Notes under the pieces: model-generated | What the model saw: the letters and a program-made list of their open reading frames with translations, nothing else | What the model was told of the DNA's origin: nothing | The model's database searches: none | Program-made: the position numbers and the translations under genes | Part shown: positions 10,582 through 20,560 of the stretch, piece after piece | Layout: each line of letters opens with the position of its first letter | How positions within the stretch are numbered: position 1 is the first letter of the stretch | Assembly (NCBI GenBank): GCA_907163375.1 | Contig: CAJQUW010007487.1 | Span: 1-64,000, forward strand | From: Prostheceraeus crozeri | Taxonomy: Eukaryota > Platyhelminthes > Polycladida > Euryleptidae | Length of the DNA stretch: 64,000 bases | Reading direction: 5' to 3'

Positions 10582-11391
10582 TCAAACCTTGGGCGCCTTT
10601 TCGTTGCACCCAAACCCCCTCAGCTCCCGCTCTATAAGCCCTAATTGAGACTTGCATAAGTTGACTCTACTACTCCTGTGACACGTAGCATTATCATCCA
10701 TAAATAACCAAGTCGATGGATCACCAAGTTGATCTGTCATTTGGCCAATGTTTATTCGTAAAACATTCACATAGCGTTCAGAAATCATGGTTCCTTGCTG
10801 TATGTGAAGTTCAGAGCGGCCATTGGTCCGAATGCCAGCCCAAATAAGTAGAGTCGCACCACCTTGTACCCGGGGACGATGTAAATGTCTCGGAATTTCC
10901 TGATCAGATTTTGTCCATAATCTCAATCGACCATCACTATCCTTCAGACGGACTGATGCCTCATCAGACCAGACAACCCGATCCCATTGATTTCACCAGT
11001 GACAATGACTCATTGCCCATCTGAGACGTCTTTTTGTATGCTGATCTGATAATTCGATCTGAGAGGGCCTCTTACAGCTCTTGAAATTTGACTCAATAAG
11101 TCTTCTACGAATAGTGGACTTAGAAATAGACGAGACTAGTGCAGCCATCTCAGTTAACGAGAGACTTGGATCAACTTAAGCAAATCTCAAAATTAGACGG
11201 TCTCTACGTTTGGATGTTTTGCGTGGACGCCCAGAGCCGTCTTTACGACAGAGTCGAAAATCATCATTATGCCATCGATGCACATTTGCGTAAGGGACAT
11301 TTAGTCGCTTGCTTGTAGCTCGCAAAGAAAACCCTAATTCTACCAAGGCTGACACTTTGCCTTTTGTGAATGCGATCTCGTTATTGTTCAT
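10582..11391 (-). pseudogene. Tc1-like transposase, truncated at the 3' end
   Basis: The minus strand begins near 11,391 with MNNNEIAFTKGKVSALVELG and a helix-turn-helix (LRATSKRLNVPYANVHRW) followed by GSGRPRKTSKRRDR, the paired-like DNA-binding region of Tc1 elements. Further on are WSDEASVRL (first catalytic Asp, ~10,965), GGATLLIWAGI and FMDDNATCHRS (second catalytic Asp). The third catalytic acidic residue and the usual SPDLNPIE block are absent: recognisable homology fades by ~10,600, close to the edge of the inverted 140-bp array. The frame also changes between the DNA-binding part and the catalytic part. It is a dead Tc1 copy, perhaps cut when the array formed or moved. Confidence 0.85.
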
Positions 11392-11879
11392 TTGTGCTTT
11401 GTATTGTTTTCAACCGGTAAGAGATAGATTTCTAGCTGAAGACAATCAGGAGTGCTGCCAACACCACCGCAACGAAGTCAGGAAGCTATGGAACATGAAG
11501 TCCAGTTAATCACATGTAGCAGTTACATTATTGTTGATGAATAATGGTGCTATACTGGCTCTGATTGACAGATTTTCTTTATTTTTGTTTTGCTTGATAG
11601 CTTTTGGCTTGTAGAACAACATATTACATAACAAAGGAAACAAATGTAATTTCATAAGAGTGAGGTATGAATTTGTGTAACATTGCTGAATGAAGATCAA
11701 ATTGTCTACTACTTTTTTATCTATAACAGGAAAACAACTCAATATTCATGCTTGAAATTTCCAACAATGATATTAGTAAGCACAACTGACATATCTTCCA
11801 AATATCAGAGAAATTCGTTCAAGTTTGGCGGAGTTAGACAAAGTTGAAGTTAAGGCGATGTTTAAGGGTAATCCATTTT
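11392..11879. other. AT-rich spacer
   Basis: No gene or repeat that I can support, apart from a possible faint continuation of the hAT-type repeat that is clear from 11,880. Confidence 0.4.
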
Positions 11880-12300
11880 TTATGAAACAATCTGTATTTA
11901 GCACTATTCAGATTCAAGAAAAGCCGCCTTGTGCATCATAAAATCATGTAGAATTAAAAACATGACATCTCAGCCAAGACGTTTTCATTCAACTTTTCCT
12001 TGAAGACTTCCAGGGACTTGCATTATGATGCAGATCATGGAATTTTCATATCATCAGCAAATATTCATACCATTGATATCCACCCTGTTTCATACTACTT
12101 ATAAAGGGGACGTTATCTCGTTCGTAGCATATAAATACAGGAATAATTTGAAAAATGTTAGTTTTTTAAAAACTGCTCAAATAATTTTTTGGACAGCAGG
12201 AGCGTAATCATCGCAAAAACTGAATCTTTTGATATAAAAAATTTCACTGTATACAGATACTTTTTGAGTCGACACTCTACCTATATATACTTACTCTATG
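11880..12300 (-). mobile_element. Partial copy of hAT-type non-autonomous element (CATAGAGTA family)
   Basis: This segment is the reverse complement of the left half of the element at 16,072-16,906. Shared blocks include ACTATTCAGATTC, AATTAAAAAC, CTGCTCAAATAATTTTTTGG, CTGTATACAGATAC and GAGTCGACACTCTACCTAT, ending in the terminal TACTCTATG at 12,300. The other end is not recognisable, so it is truncated or much diverged. Confidence 0.75.
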
Positions 12301-12329
12301 GCTTTATATTTCCTTTTACCCTGAGGTAC

Positions 12330-13310
12330 GAGCATGCATCGGTCTTTTGATAAGAGCAGGGCTTGATTGGGACACTATGAATGATGTGAATGAGTTGTGA
12401 AATCCTAGAGAAGGACGACCTCTCTTTCGCGCAGCTATGTCATTGAATCACTTTGTTTTTCCTTCGATGTACGAGATTTGACAACTACCGCTCGGGACCT
12501 CAACGATTGGCAGCTGATAGACTTGCAGCCAAAATGTTGTTTTGGAGCAATTCTTCGTTGATCTCCGCAGACACTATCTTCCTGGTGCAAGGTTGGACCT
12601 TGGGTAGCTGATACAAAACTTGGGTCTTCTATTAATGCTGTATATAAGCAAATCAAGTTATAAAAATGTATATATTGATTTGAATCATAGGAGAACTATA
12701 TCATAAGAGCACAAAGTTCTGATTTTTTATCAAATTCCACTGCATTTACAGAATTTTTCAAAAAAGAATACTTGTGATTATTAGCCATTTCAGTTTTAGC
12801 TTGGCAATGCCGCGCATTGAAACTTATTACATTGTATCTGCTGTAAGCTTGCATGTACGAGAGTGATTACTTTTCCTATTGGATCATCTTTATCATCCAA
12901 TAAGAAAGCCTATCGCTTTCGCAGTGTATGAGCACAAACAATAGTGTGTACGTCAGTTTAGTAGTCAAAATCAGTCATCTTTCGTACTCTACAGTTTACA
13001 GAATAGCGGCATGCAATGCCTTCATTTTGAGGAAAATGGATTCTCCTACCTTCACTCGGAGAGAATTCCTGAAGTGTGTAGCCTTCCAATCAGTTGAAGA
13101 CCATGCCAAACATCATGTGCGAATTGTAAAGTTGCCGAAGCAGATCGCCGATGCTGGAATTCTACTCGCCTTCAGAACACAACGCATAGACGGATCAAAC
13201 AGACCAGGTGAAAATTCGATTTGTCACTGTAGCGCTTGCTATAAAAGCAGCAGATCATAATGTGATTTTTGCCACAAAGCGGTGTGCCCTCACAACAGAG
13301 TAATGCAGAA
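12330..13310 (+). pseudogene. piggyBac transposase remnant, catalytic core missing
   Basis: Plus-strand pieces in changing frames match a piggyBac-type transposase. GLDWDTMNDVNEL and GRPLFRAAMSLNHF (12,360-12,455) are followed by RFDNYRSGPQRLAADRLAA (~12,470-12,530), the conserved region upstream of the catalytic domain. After a gap come VYRIAACNAFILRKM and REFLKCVAF (12,990-13,080), then a cysteine cluster CHCSAC ... CDFCHKAVCPH (to ~13,295) that fits the C-terminal cross-brace zinc finger. The DDD catalytic segment between ~12,610 and 12,980 is lost, and a fold-back repeat sits there. It belongs to a different piggyBac lineage from the intact copy at 49.2-51.4 kb. Confidence 0.65.
12840..12930. 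repeat. Fold-back repeat, copy 1
   Basis: Contains TTCCTATTGGAT, then ATCATCCAAT, then CTATCGCTTTCGCAGTGTATGAGC. The same arrangement is found at 54,057-54,190. The inner stretch is self-complementary (ATTGGAT...ATCCAAT). It interrupts the piggyBac remnant. Confidence 0.6.
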
Positions 13311-15320
13311 AGTGTGTAAGTGGCTTTCTTGTTGAAGACAGCTCAGAGCGTACTAAAATTGTCGTGTAAGAGTTAGAATTCTGATGCTGCTATTTTTCAA
13401 TCTTGATAGAGATACATCTGGTCTAACAAGTTTTTGATTGAATGATGACATTTGTAATATTTACCATAATATACTACAATAATTTGCATGCATTTGATAT
13501 TTTGCAATATATAATGCGTCTTAATTCATCAGTTTAACATCCTATCTCTATGGCGAAATCTCAGTAAATATGTAAAATGTGGCATGGGCACATTGAAAAA
13601 TATGTTTGAACCTCAGAGGGGGGTCAAGTGGACCCCGGAGCCACATTTTTCTATTTCACTTTTTGTGCTGGGGATATATCAATCGCTCATGCTTATGTAA
13701 AATCATCAATTTTGAAAGTGAATCTGCTTGTGTAATTTCATTTCATTTGAATCGGTAGAAGTATGGTAAATAGGCCGAGGGGAGTCCACTGGCCCCCTCT
13801 CAGGTCTCAGACGGTGAAGAAATTCCCACAACAAAATTTTACTGTCAAATGAAAAATGATTTTGTGCATGTCCACGGCGGTGCGTGATGCGTGAAATTCA
13901 TTTATTCAATATTGACATCATGCTCGTACATGTGCGTTACGTTAGAAGATCGCAAAATGTGAATATTTTGCTTTTGTATATCATCGAACATGACTGGTTG
14001 GCCTACCTGAACAACTCAGCATGGATCTATGTTCAAAATATAAGCTATCATATGAAAGAGCTCAGGTCTCTGAGGGTTAAGCTCAAAATATGCATGCGAG
14101 GTGAATGAAAGTCATATTTACTGCGAAGTTACATTTTGTATCTGCGTACACGGTCGAAAGTGTAAACCTTACTCATATGGATAAGGGTTAAAAAAGTCTC
14201 ACATAGCCTATATCAGTCCTAGACCATAAGAATATCTTCAAGCATACAAGTAAGCCTAGACCTAGATAGAGCTAATTTTATCAAATTTTCATTGAAATTT
14301 AATAAAGAACACAACACAAGTTATGATAATTCCAATTCCCTGGGATTATCTTTTTCATACTTCACTCAAAGGCTATAGACCTAATGTTGGATTTTCTCAA
14401 TCACTTCAACTGCATTTTGATGCTGTGGATTAAATGTCAATGCTATATGGATATGTCCATGTATCACATAAGGATTACGATGATGTGATCGCAAAAGGTA
14501 TATCTTGAATGTCAATATGAAGTATGACAATGAGCTTAAACTTGCCATTGTACATTATGGCATATTTTATTGATGAATAGTATTTTTGATTATTTATTTC
14601 TTTTGTGTGTCTTCTAGGCCTACATGTACATCCACATTTCTTCCGTGTCAATTTTTGAGAGGCCTAGACCGCTAATGGAAACAGATGTCTCATCAAGCAC
14701 ACTTCAATTCAAGTCTTTATTGATTCTTTATCATCACATTATTAAGAAAATTGTTCACAATTTCGTCGGCAGATCTTTGATGAGTTTTTGCGTTGAATGC
14801 TGTGTAGGCATAGGCCTATGACAATTCCGCTTATAAGGCAAGCACACTTAAAAATGATCCATGAGACATAGGCCACCAAGACAAACTCTGAATAAAGCTC
14901 AAATCAAAACCATAACGCAACCGAAGAAATATACATATATTTAATTAGGCCTGTAGCATATGAGGGATTATGAACAATGTATAAAATAATGTAAAGCTAA
15001 GCTAAAAGAAAACATTGGAAATAATGCTTAAGTAAGCACAGTTAAGAAGTATAACGTGATATCAAGTGTCAGTCCCAAACTAATACACATATACACATAT
15101 GTTTCACTTAATTATGTTAAAATGAGTGATAATATAAAATGATGAACTGTTGATACTATGATGGTCCTTGAGTTTTGCCAGAAATTGCTGTATGTGTTCA
15201 CGAATATGCGAATAAAGGAAAATGTGAAAAGTACATAAGCCTTGAGCAAAGAAAAACTTTTGAGTGAGCTACTTCGCCAACACACAGAGAGATCCGTTCA
15301 TTCAAATAAATCTTCCCTGT
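13311..15320. other. Non-coding spacer with one fold-back sequence
   Basis: AT-rich, no supported gene. It contains the inverted pair described at 13,607-13,811 and several AGGCCTA/TACATGTA words typical of marine invertebrate intergenic DNA. Two GGGTTAA sites (near 14,078 and 14,186) resemble piggyBac end/target junctions but are in the same orientation, so no element is called. Confidence 0.4.
13607..13811. repeat. Fold-back sequence, ~33-bp inverted ends
   Basis: CCTCAGAGGGGGGTCAAGTG (13,611 onward) continues GACCCCGGAGCC. It is inverted at the other end as GGCCGAGGGGAGTCCACTGG followed by CCCCCTCTCAGGTC (to ~13,811). About 28 of 33 positions pair. The loop is ~135 bp and AT-rich. The size suggests a miniature inverted-repeat element; no clear target duplication was identified. 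Confidence 0.6.
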
Positions 15321-15689
15321 TTATTCGCCACTGTCTTCTGCAATTTGATTCGCACTCCAATGCCTTGACATTGAATTCAGATGAAAAGGATCTTTATCAC
15401 AATAGTTACAGCAATGTTCCTCACAGTCGTTCGCTATAACAGTAAATTGTGAAAATGTGATGAATCTACTTTCGGTTCTTTGGTCTATGCAGTCGTTTGT
15501 ACAATCGTGTGTACAATCATCCTCATATCCGGCCGTTACTATACAACTATGCGTACAAATATTCAACTCTGATAAAGAGTCACGGCAGTTACGCAGCTCA
15601 CACCTCAGCCTAGCAGTGCTATAATTAAAATGATATCCACAAACAGTATTCCGACATCCTCGTTTAAATCCTTTTTTCCGGAAAGGAAT
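15321..15689 (-). CDS. Cysteine-rich reading frame, function unknown
   Basis: The minus strand is open for 123 codons after a stop at 15,690-15,692. Its cysteines are regularly spaced: GCRNTVCGYH, RCELRNC, ICTHSCIV, DCTHDCTNDC and DCEEHCCNYCDK, mostly as C-x3/4-C pairs. No methionine occurs before MNICTHSC (starting 15,566), so the first part would need to be a spliced exon. No signal peptide or transmembrane segment is visible. The pattern is more ordered than chance would readily give and suggests a disulfide-rich or metal-binding module, but I do not recognise the family. No mobile-element protein adjoins it. Confidence 0.35.
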   Translation of the reverse strand: MPFRKKGFKRGCRNTVCGYHFNYSTARLRCELRNCRDSLSELNICTHSCIVTAGYEDDCTHDCTNDCIDQRTESRFITFSQFTVIANDCEEHCCNYCDKDPFHLNSMSRHWSANQIAEDSGE

Positions 15690-15692
15690 TCA

Positions 15693-16059
15693 AAATACAA
15701 ATTCTAAATGCTCTTATGATAAAATATACACTAATCAGATACATTACTTATTATTCCTTTCTGATAGATACACGTATGCGGGAATGTAATGATGCAAGCC
15801 ATCGCTTGATTTTGAAATTTAAACAGTTTAGGCATAGACGTCATGACTCATGAGCCATAGACTTCTGTACTCTTTGGACAGATAGATTGAAATCGGCTTC
15901 CTACATGATCAGGCCAATAACCCTAAATTAGATTACTTACACTTAATGACCTACATTAGGACATTAGATTAATGACCTTACAAATAGATTGTCATTAAGC
16001 ATTATCAACTTTACAGAGACCGTGTGGCCAGCTACAAAGTAAATTGCCCGCACAATATG
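15693..16059. other. AT-rich spacer
   Basis: Nothing recognised. A short duplicated phrase (GACCTACATTAGGACATTAGATTAATGACC) occurs around 15,950-15,980. Confidence 0.4.
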
Positions 16060-16061
16060 TA

Positions 16062-17161
16062 CACTGTAAACCATAGAGTAGGGATAGATAGGTAGAGTGT
16101 CGACTCAAAAAAGTATCTGTATACAGTGAAAATTTAATAACAAAAGATTCAGTTTTTTACGGAGATTACGTTCCCGTGATCCAAAAAATTATTTGAGCAG
16201 TTTTGAAAAAAGTTAAAATTTGCCAAATTATATGCTACCGAGATGACTCTCCTATATAAGTAGTATGAAACAAGTTGGATATCAAAAGGAATGAATATTT
16301 GCTAATAAGCATCCTAACTAAGCGGAAATCAAGCTGATTATCAAGGGAATTTCATGTTCCGTATTACAATGAAAGTCATCATGAAAAAGTCGCGATAATA
16401 TTCGTGCTTGCTTGGCTGAAATTTCAAGTTTTTAATTCAATTTTCAGCGGCATGATTTTATTATTCACTAAATTCATGCTTCATTTCTGGAATCTGAATA
16501 GTGATGTGGAGCCATTTGCATCTTTCAAAGTTATATGAAGTCATTGTCTTTGATTATGTGATTTTGCTGTGTCAGTGACAGGTTGCAGTTGTGATATGAT
16601 CACGCTTAAGAAAATACTCTTGAGGTTGAGCATGAAAATAATAGGAACCCATCGAATTGCTAATTTAACAAAGATATTATCTCCAAGGCAGTCATGAGAA
16701 TCTGTGAAATACCATCATTCCTTCCGCATTACAATCATGATCACTTAATTACGTTGTAATTTCATCAAAACTGCAAAAATTTGCATATTTCACATTTGGT
16801 GACAATTCCGACTGTATCTCCCTTGAGTTCATTTAATAAAATCGAAAGTGTATACACATTGCGGATTTAATAAATGCGGAGTTACCACTAACATACTTAC
16901 TCTATGCTGTAAACTGCAAACCGTAAATATCCGTTAAATTAACACCTAAAATTAGTTCCACGGTTTTTACAGTCTGAACTTTAAATATCCGTAAAAACAG
17001 GCTTTTTTCATCTGCTATGAACGAAATTTAACTATTACGTCATCACTCATCACTTTGGGACGTCATCATTTTAGCAGATATTTACGGATTTCTTCTGTGA
17101 AGCTTTTCGGTGAAGTTTAACGGTTATTTTGGCTGTTTTTAACGATGTGCAATTTACAGTG
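16062..17161. mobile_element. TA-duplicating fold-back element (CACTGTAAA ends) split by a hAT-type insertion
   Basis: The left end CACTGTAAAC is at 16,062-16,071 and the right end GTGCAATTTACAGTG at 17,147-17,161. TA dinucleotides flank both (16,060-16,061 and 17,162-17,163). Without the nested element it would be about 257 bp. Inverted internal words such as GTAAATATCCGT and GATATTTACGGA support a fold-back structure. Short size, TA duplication and inverted ends suggest a Tc1/mariner-type miniature element. Confidence 0.7.
16072..16906 (+). mobile_element. hAT-type non-autonomous element, 835 bp (CATAGAGTA family)
   Basis: Ends are CATAGAGTAGG at 16,072 and ACTTACTCTATG ending 16,906. An exact 8-bp duplication CTGTAAAC flanks it (16,064-16,071 and 16,907-16,914) and fits the hAT target preference nTnnnnAn. 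The interior has no transposase frame. A partial inverted copy lies at 11,880-12,300. It is inserted in the terminal repeat of a TA-type element. Confidence 0.85.
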
Positions 17162-17163
17162 TA

Positions 17164-17879
17164 GTAGTTAGGACGGAGTTAGGACGGATGGGACTGTATG
17201 TTTATGCGTTAAACTCATGTGCTATACCTCGACGCTAATTGTTAGTTTTGCGATTTTCTAGCAACTTTCTCATGAACTGAGGCATCTGAGATTTTATGAA
17301 CAAATGATTCATGTTCGTTTACACAGTGAGATTTTACGGAGAAGTAATCGAAAAAGTCACCACGGTGGTCCAGAATAGCCTGATTAATAAAAAAATAGTA
17401 CTGATGTGAATTCTACACCATTCTAAAGCTTATTGATAGATAATCATTCACAGCATAATTTTAAAAAATCTGTTGATATCTTTATGAGAAGTATCGGGTA
17501 GCGCAATTTCGTACTTTTTGAGATAAAGTTCAGTAGTATTTCAGCTTTGAATATTTCATTTCGGGCTAAAATCTATCACATATCGCCCTAAAAGACAGTC
17601 AAATCGAATTGCAATCTTTATAGAGTTGATAATATCAGTTACAGTTGATGATAAGTATATGCTGCTTATTTAAATATTTCGAATAACATTTAGTTGCATT
17701 ACTCCCGATTTTTATACAAAATAAAAAATTGGATGCATGCCCATACTTTGCTTTAATTTCAGAAATCTCAGTTCAGCGTATGAATCTTATTTACTTGCAC
17801 CTAATTCTAATAGTCAAATTTCACAAAGCACGAAAAACTGAAGAATAAATTCAAAGATGTTTAGAGCTACTCAACTGGA
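17164..17879. other. AT-rich spacer
   Basis: No gene, RNA or repeat structure that I can support. Confidence 0.4.
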
Positions 17880-19290
17880 TAGTACGGAGGAGCCGATACT
17901 AAACTTTTCCTGTGATATCGGAACTTTTTATTTCTCCCAATTGTTGGAGAAATCAGAGTGCACAGACTCGAATGCCTGCTCCGACCATGCCCCCAAACCA
18001 TTCTGCTTTGTATCACAAAATTCAATGACATAAAAGGAAATCACATGGATCTTGAGAGTGATTCTGAGTAGCTGAAATTTTTTCGCGAGACATTCGATTT
18101 TTGACTTGTAAGCACTATTCAAAGATTTTCCAAAGCAGCTCAGGACAACTTCATTAAATGATCGAAATGCATCGACGAAAGGTTTGTATTTGCTTTTTTA
18201 TTTGTAATGATTTTGTCCAGTTGATCGACATTTTTCAGAAGTTTTCTGCAAGCGTTGCCAGCAAACCTTCCACCGTGGATGGCTTGCTTTTCGATAAGAG
18301 ACACGAAGGCCATTAAATGGCATCGTGCCACACTTTTTCTAGGTTTGAGTACAGGAAATTCACAGTTCCGAGCATCAAATGGAGTTACAGGGTATGGATA
18401 GTATTAAGCACAAGTGCATCATCAGGGAATTTGAATAATGGAGCGTGAACACAATTTCCATATTTCTAGGTATTGGTTGTGTACCTTCTATATTCTCGGA
18501 ATGTCCAGTACACAGAATTAGATTCATTTGCGCGCTTTGCTCGGCTTGGCAAACCGAAGCAGATAAACAAAATATTTAATTATGTGTTCAGTATTGTGCC
18601 GAATGTCCCCTAATGTGCGCAATTATCCCTCACAATGTAGCCCTTCATTCTCGGAATTGCACCAAGTGCACGGATGCAGGCATGAATGCATCATCAATCC
18701 GATCAATACATTTGCCAGTTTGAGGTCCATACAAAACGTATACGGCGCTATGGTTTCTGGTGAAGTAAATATGAGCAAATTCCAAACTATATGAAAAGAT
18801 TTCAGTAAGTTTATTAGGCATCAGGGACAACTGCTAAAATAAACAACTTACACTGGTATCTTTCAGACTTTTGACCGCCACACCTTCAGATAGTCTGCTC
18901 CTCACCGCAGCATCGCCATCACCGTTACTTGCACTTGGCGAAACAGAAGAAGAGTAAATGTCCAGGCAAACTTTGAGAAAGCCTCCACCGGAGTTGATGC
19001 CATTATTAGACTCAAAGTCAGTGTGTTGAAGCTGTCGATGTAAAGCAACGCGATATATCAGTTGATCTACATCAGAGCTGAAGAGGACAGTGGAAAGCGG
19101 CATTGATGATTTGTTGAAGGAGCAGTCTAAATCACGGATTTCACAAGTAAACAGGCTGTCCAATTGATGCGCCTTCAGCTGCAGCTGTTCTCTGAGGTAT
19201 GGCTCCGTCACATTGCGAGTTCCAAAAGATGAGCGAACATGCTCACCAAGAGTCTTGGTTTGATTGTGCGACAAATTCAATCAAACTATG
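17880..19290 (-). pseudogene. DDE-transposase-like gene of an unnamed family, decayed
   Basis: Reading the minus strand from 19,280 down gives KTLGEHVRSSFGTRNVTEPY, then YRVALHRQLQHTD and NSGGGFLKVCLDIYSS (18,834-19,280). Next is MDLKLANVLIGL with HSCLHPCTWC (~18,620-18,740), then GRFAGNACRKLLKNVDQLDK (18,140-18,331), KIHVISFYVIEFC and GLGAWSEQAFESVHSDF (17,928-18,122). I know these as blocks of one family common in cnidarian and other marine genomes: a Gly/Asp-rich strand with LKV, a DLKxxN motif with HPCxWC, and a final WSEQxxEsxH. The order D..D..E suggests an RNase-H-like transposase, which is inference. Frames shift between blocks and a 76-bp element sits inside, so the gene is dead. Confidence 0.6.
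18511..18586 (+). mobile_element. 76-bp deletion derivative of the CACAG hAT-type element
   Basis: It consists almost only of the two ends of the ~600-bp family seen at 55,892 and 61,272: CACAGAATTAGATTCATTTG at the left and AACAAAATATTTAATTATGTG at the right, with CAAACCGAAGCAGATAAAC before the right end. The flanks CCAGTA and TTCAGTA resemble a worn target duplication. It interrupts the DDE-like pseudogene. Confidence 0.75.
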
Positions 19291-19429
19291 GCTGTGACGT
19301 GCGGTTGGGTGGTCTCTCGCGTTAATCGTCGATTTGGCATTCTGTGATCTTTTGGCGTGTTTATGACGTCGCAGACTTTCGTGTTTAGGGTCAAACGACT
19401 CCTTTGATTCTGGTCTTGCCTATTCTGGG

Positions 19430-20560
19430 ATTGATTTCAAAGCTGCAACCATGTCCGGGTAAATGTGAGATTTACAATGATGAAGTTAGTGAAATTTCGA
19501 CTAGCATCACATTGTGTTTGCAAAAAGTAGCATTTATTAATTATTTGCAGGCGCACTAGCTTAGGCGATTTGTCAGTAGTGTGTCTAAAGAATGAATGCC
19601 CGTCTAAATTTTGCTAGCTTGCTACTTGCAAATCTCAAATTTGTCCGGACATGGCTGCAACTTTGAATAGGGAGTTGTGTCGATGTTGTGAGATGTGAAC
19701 TAGGCCTGCTGATGAAAAAACGCTGTTCTTTGTCTTAAAGGGTAGGCCTAGATAGCCTACATGTACATCTAGGACTGTAAGGATGTGAATATAAATGATG
19801 GGACAAACATATTGCATGGGCTTAACAAAGAATTGGACTTGCTGCAATTCAATAATATACATATAATTCTACTATTTCCATGTGCTATTAGTAGGTTACT
19901 ACAATTATATTTTTCCACTCTACTATAGATTAAATCATAGCTAATGACAGTTTTCTAATAGCAGATTCAATGTTTATAAAATCATAGTCACGCATGATAG
20001 ATTAGTTATGCCTACACTGTCGCGCTAAATTGACGGAGATAAGTATCTAAAAGTACCCCTTATTTATATTAAGATGATCATAGAGATAAAATGATTTTAA
20101 GATAAACTGATATAATGTCGTGTTCTGCAACTGAAATTATTCGAACTAAAGATAATGACATTTTATGCTGTTTATATGCGGCATTTTATGTTATTTTTAT
20201 GCAGCACCAGGTGTGTTTCCCTTTTTCAACTCAGGATGCAACTCAATATTCAATTATTCTATTTACATTGTGTTTCTAAAACGCGGCATTTATGATTCAA
20301 GCATTCATTTTTATTTCAAGCGCACTAAGGCGATTTGCCTGTAGTGTGTTTAAAGTGATACTTGATGAATGCCCGTCGAAATTTCATTAACTTGTTATTC
20401 GCAAATCTCAAATTTTCCCCGTAATGGCTGCAACTTCAAATAGGGAGTTGTGTCAATGTTGAGATATGTGAATTAGGCCTGCTGATGATTCTGATATTGG
20501 ATGAAATGGAAGCTATTCTGCTTCGGAAATTTCACTAACTTGCTAATTGCAAATCATTGC
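19430..20560. repeat. Dispersed repeat cluster (blocks X and Y)
   Basis: Block X (ATGGCTGCAACTTTGAATAG ... TGTGAACTAGGCCTGCTGATG) occurs at ~19,550-19,713 and ~20,318-20,520 in the same orientation, and its first ~65 bp occur inverted at ~19,435-19,500. Block Y (TTTTTCAACTCAGGATGCAA) lies between them at ~20,222. A third X-Y copy is at 42,690-42,890. Between the copies (19,730-20,200) I see only AT-rich DNA. No coding content. Confidence 0.65.

Noticed and set aside
14060-14190. piggyBac-type ends at GGGTTAA sites
   Set aside because: Both sites have the same orientation, so they cannot be the two ends of one element.
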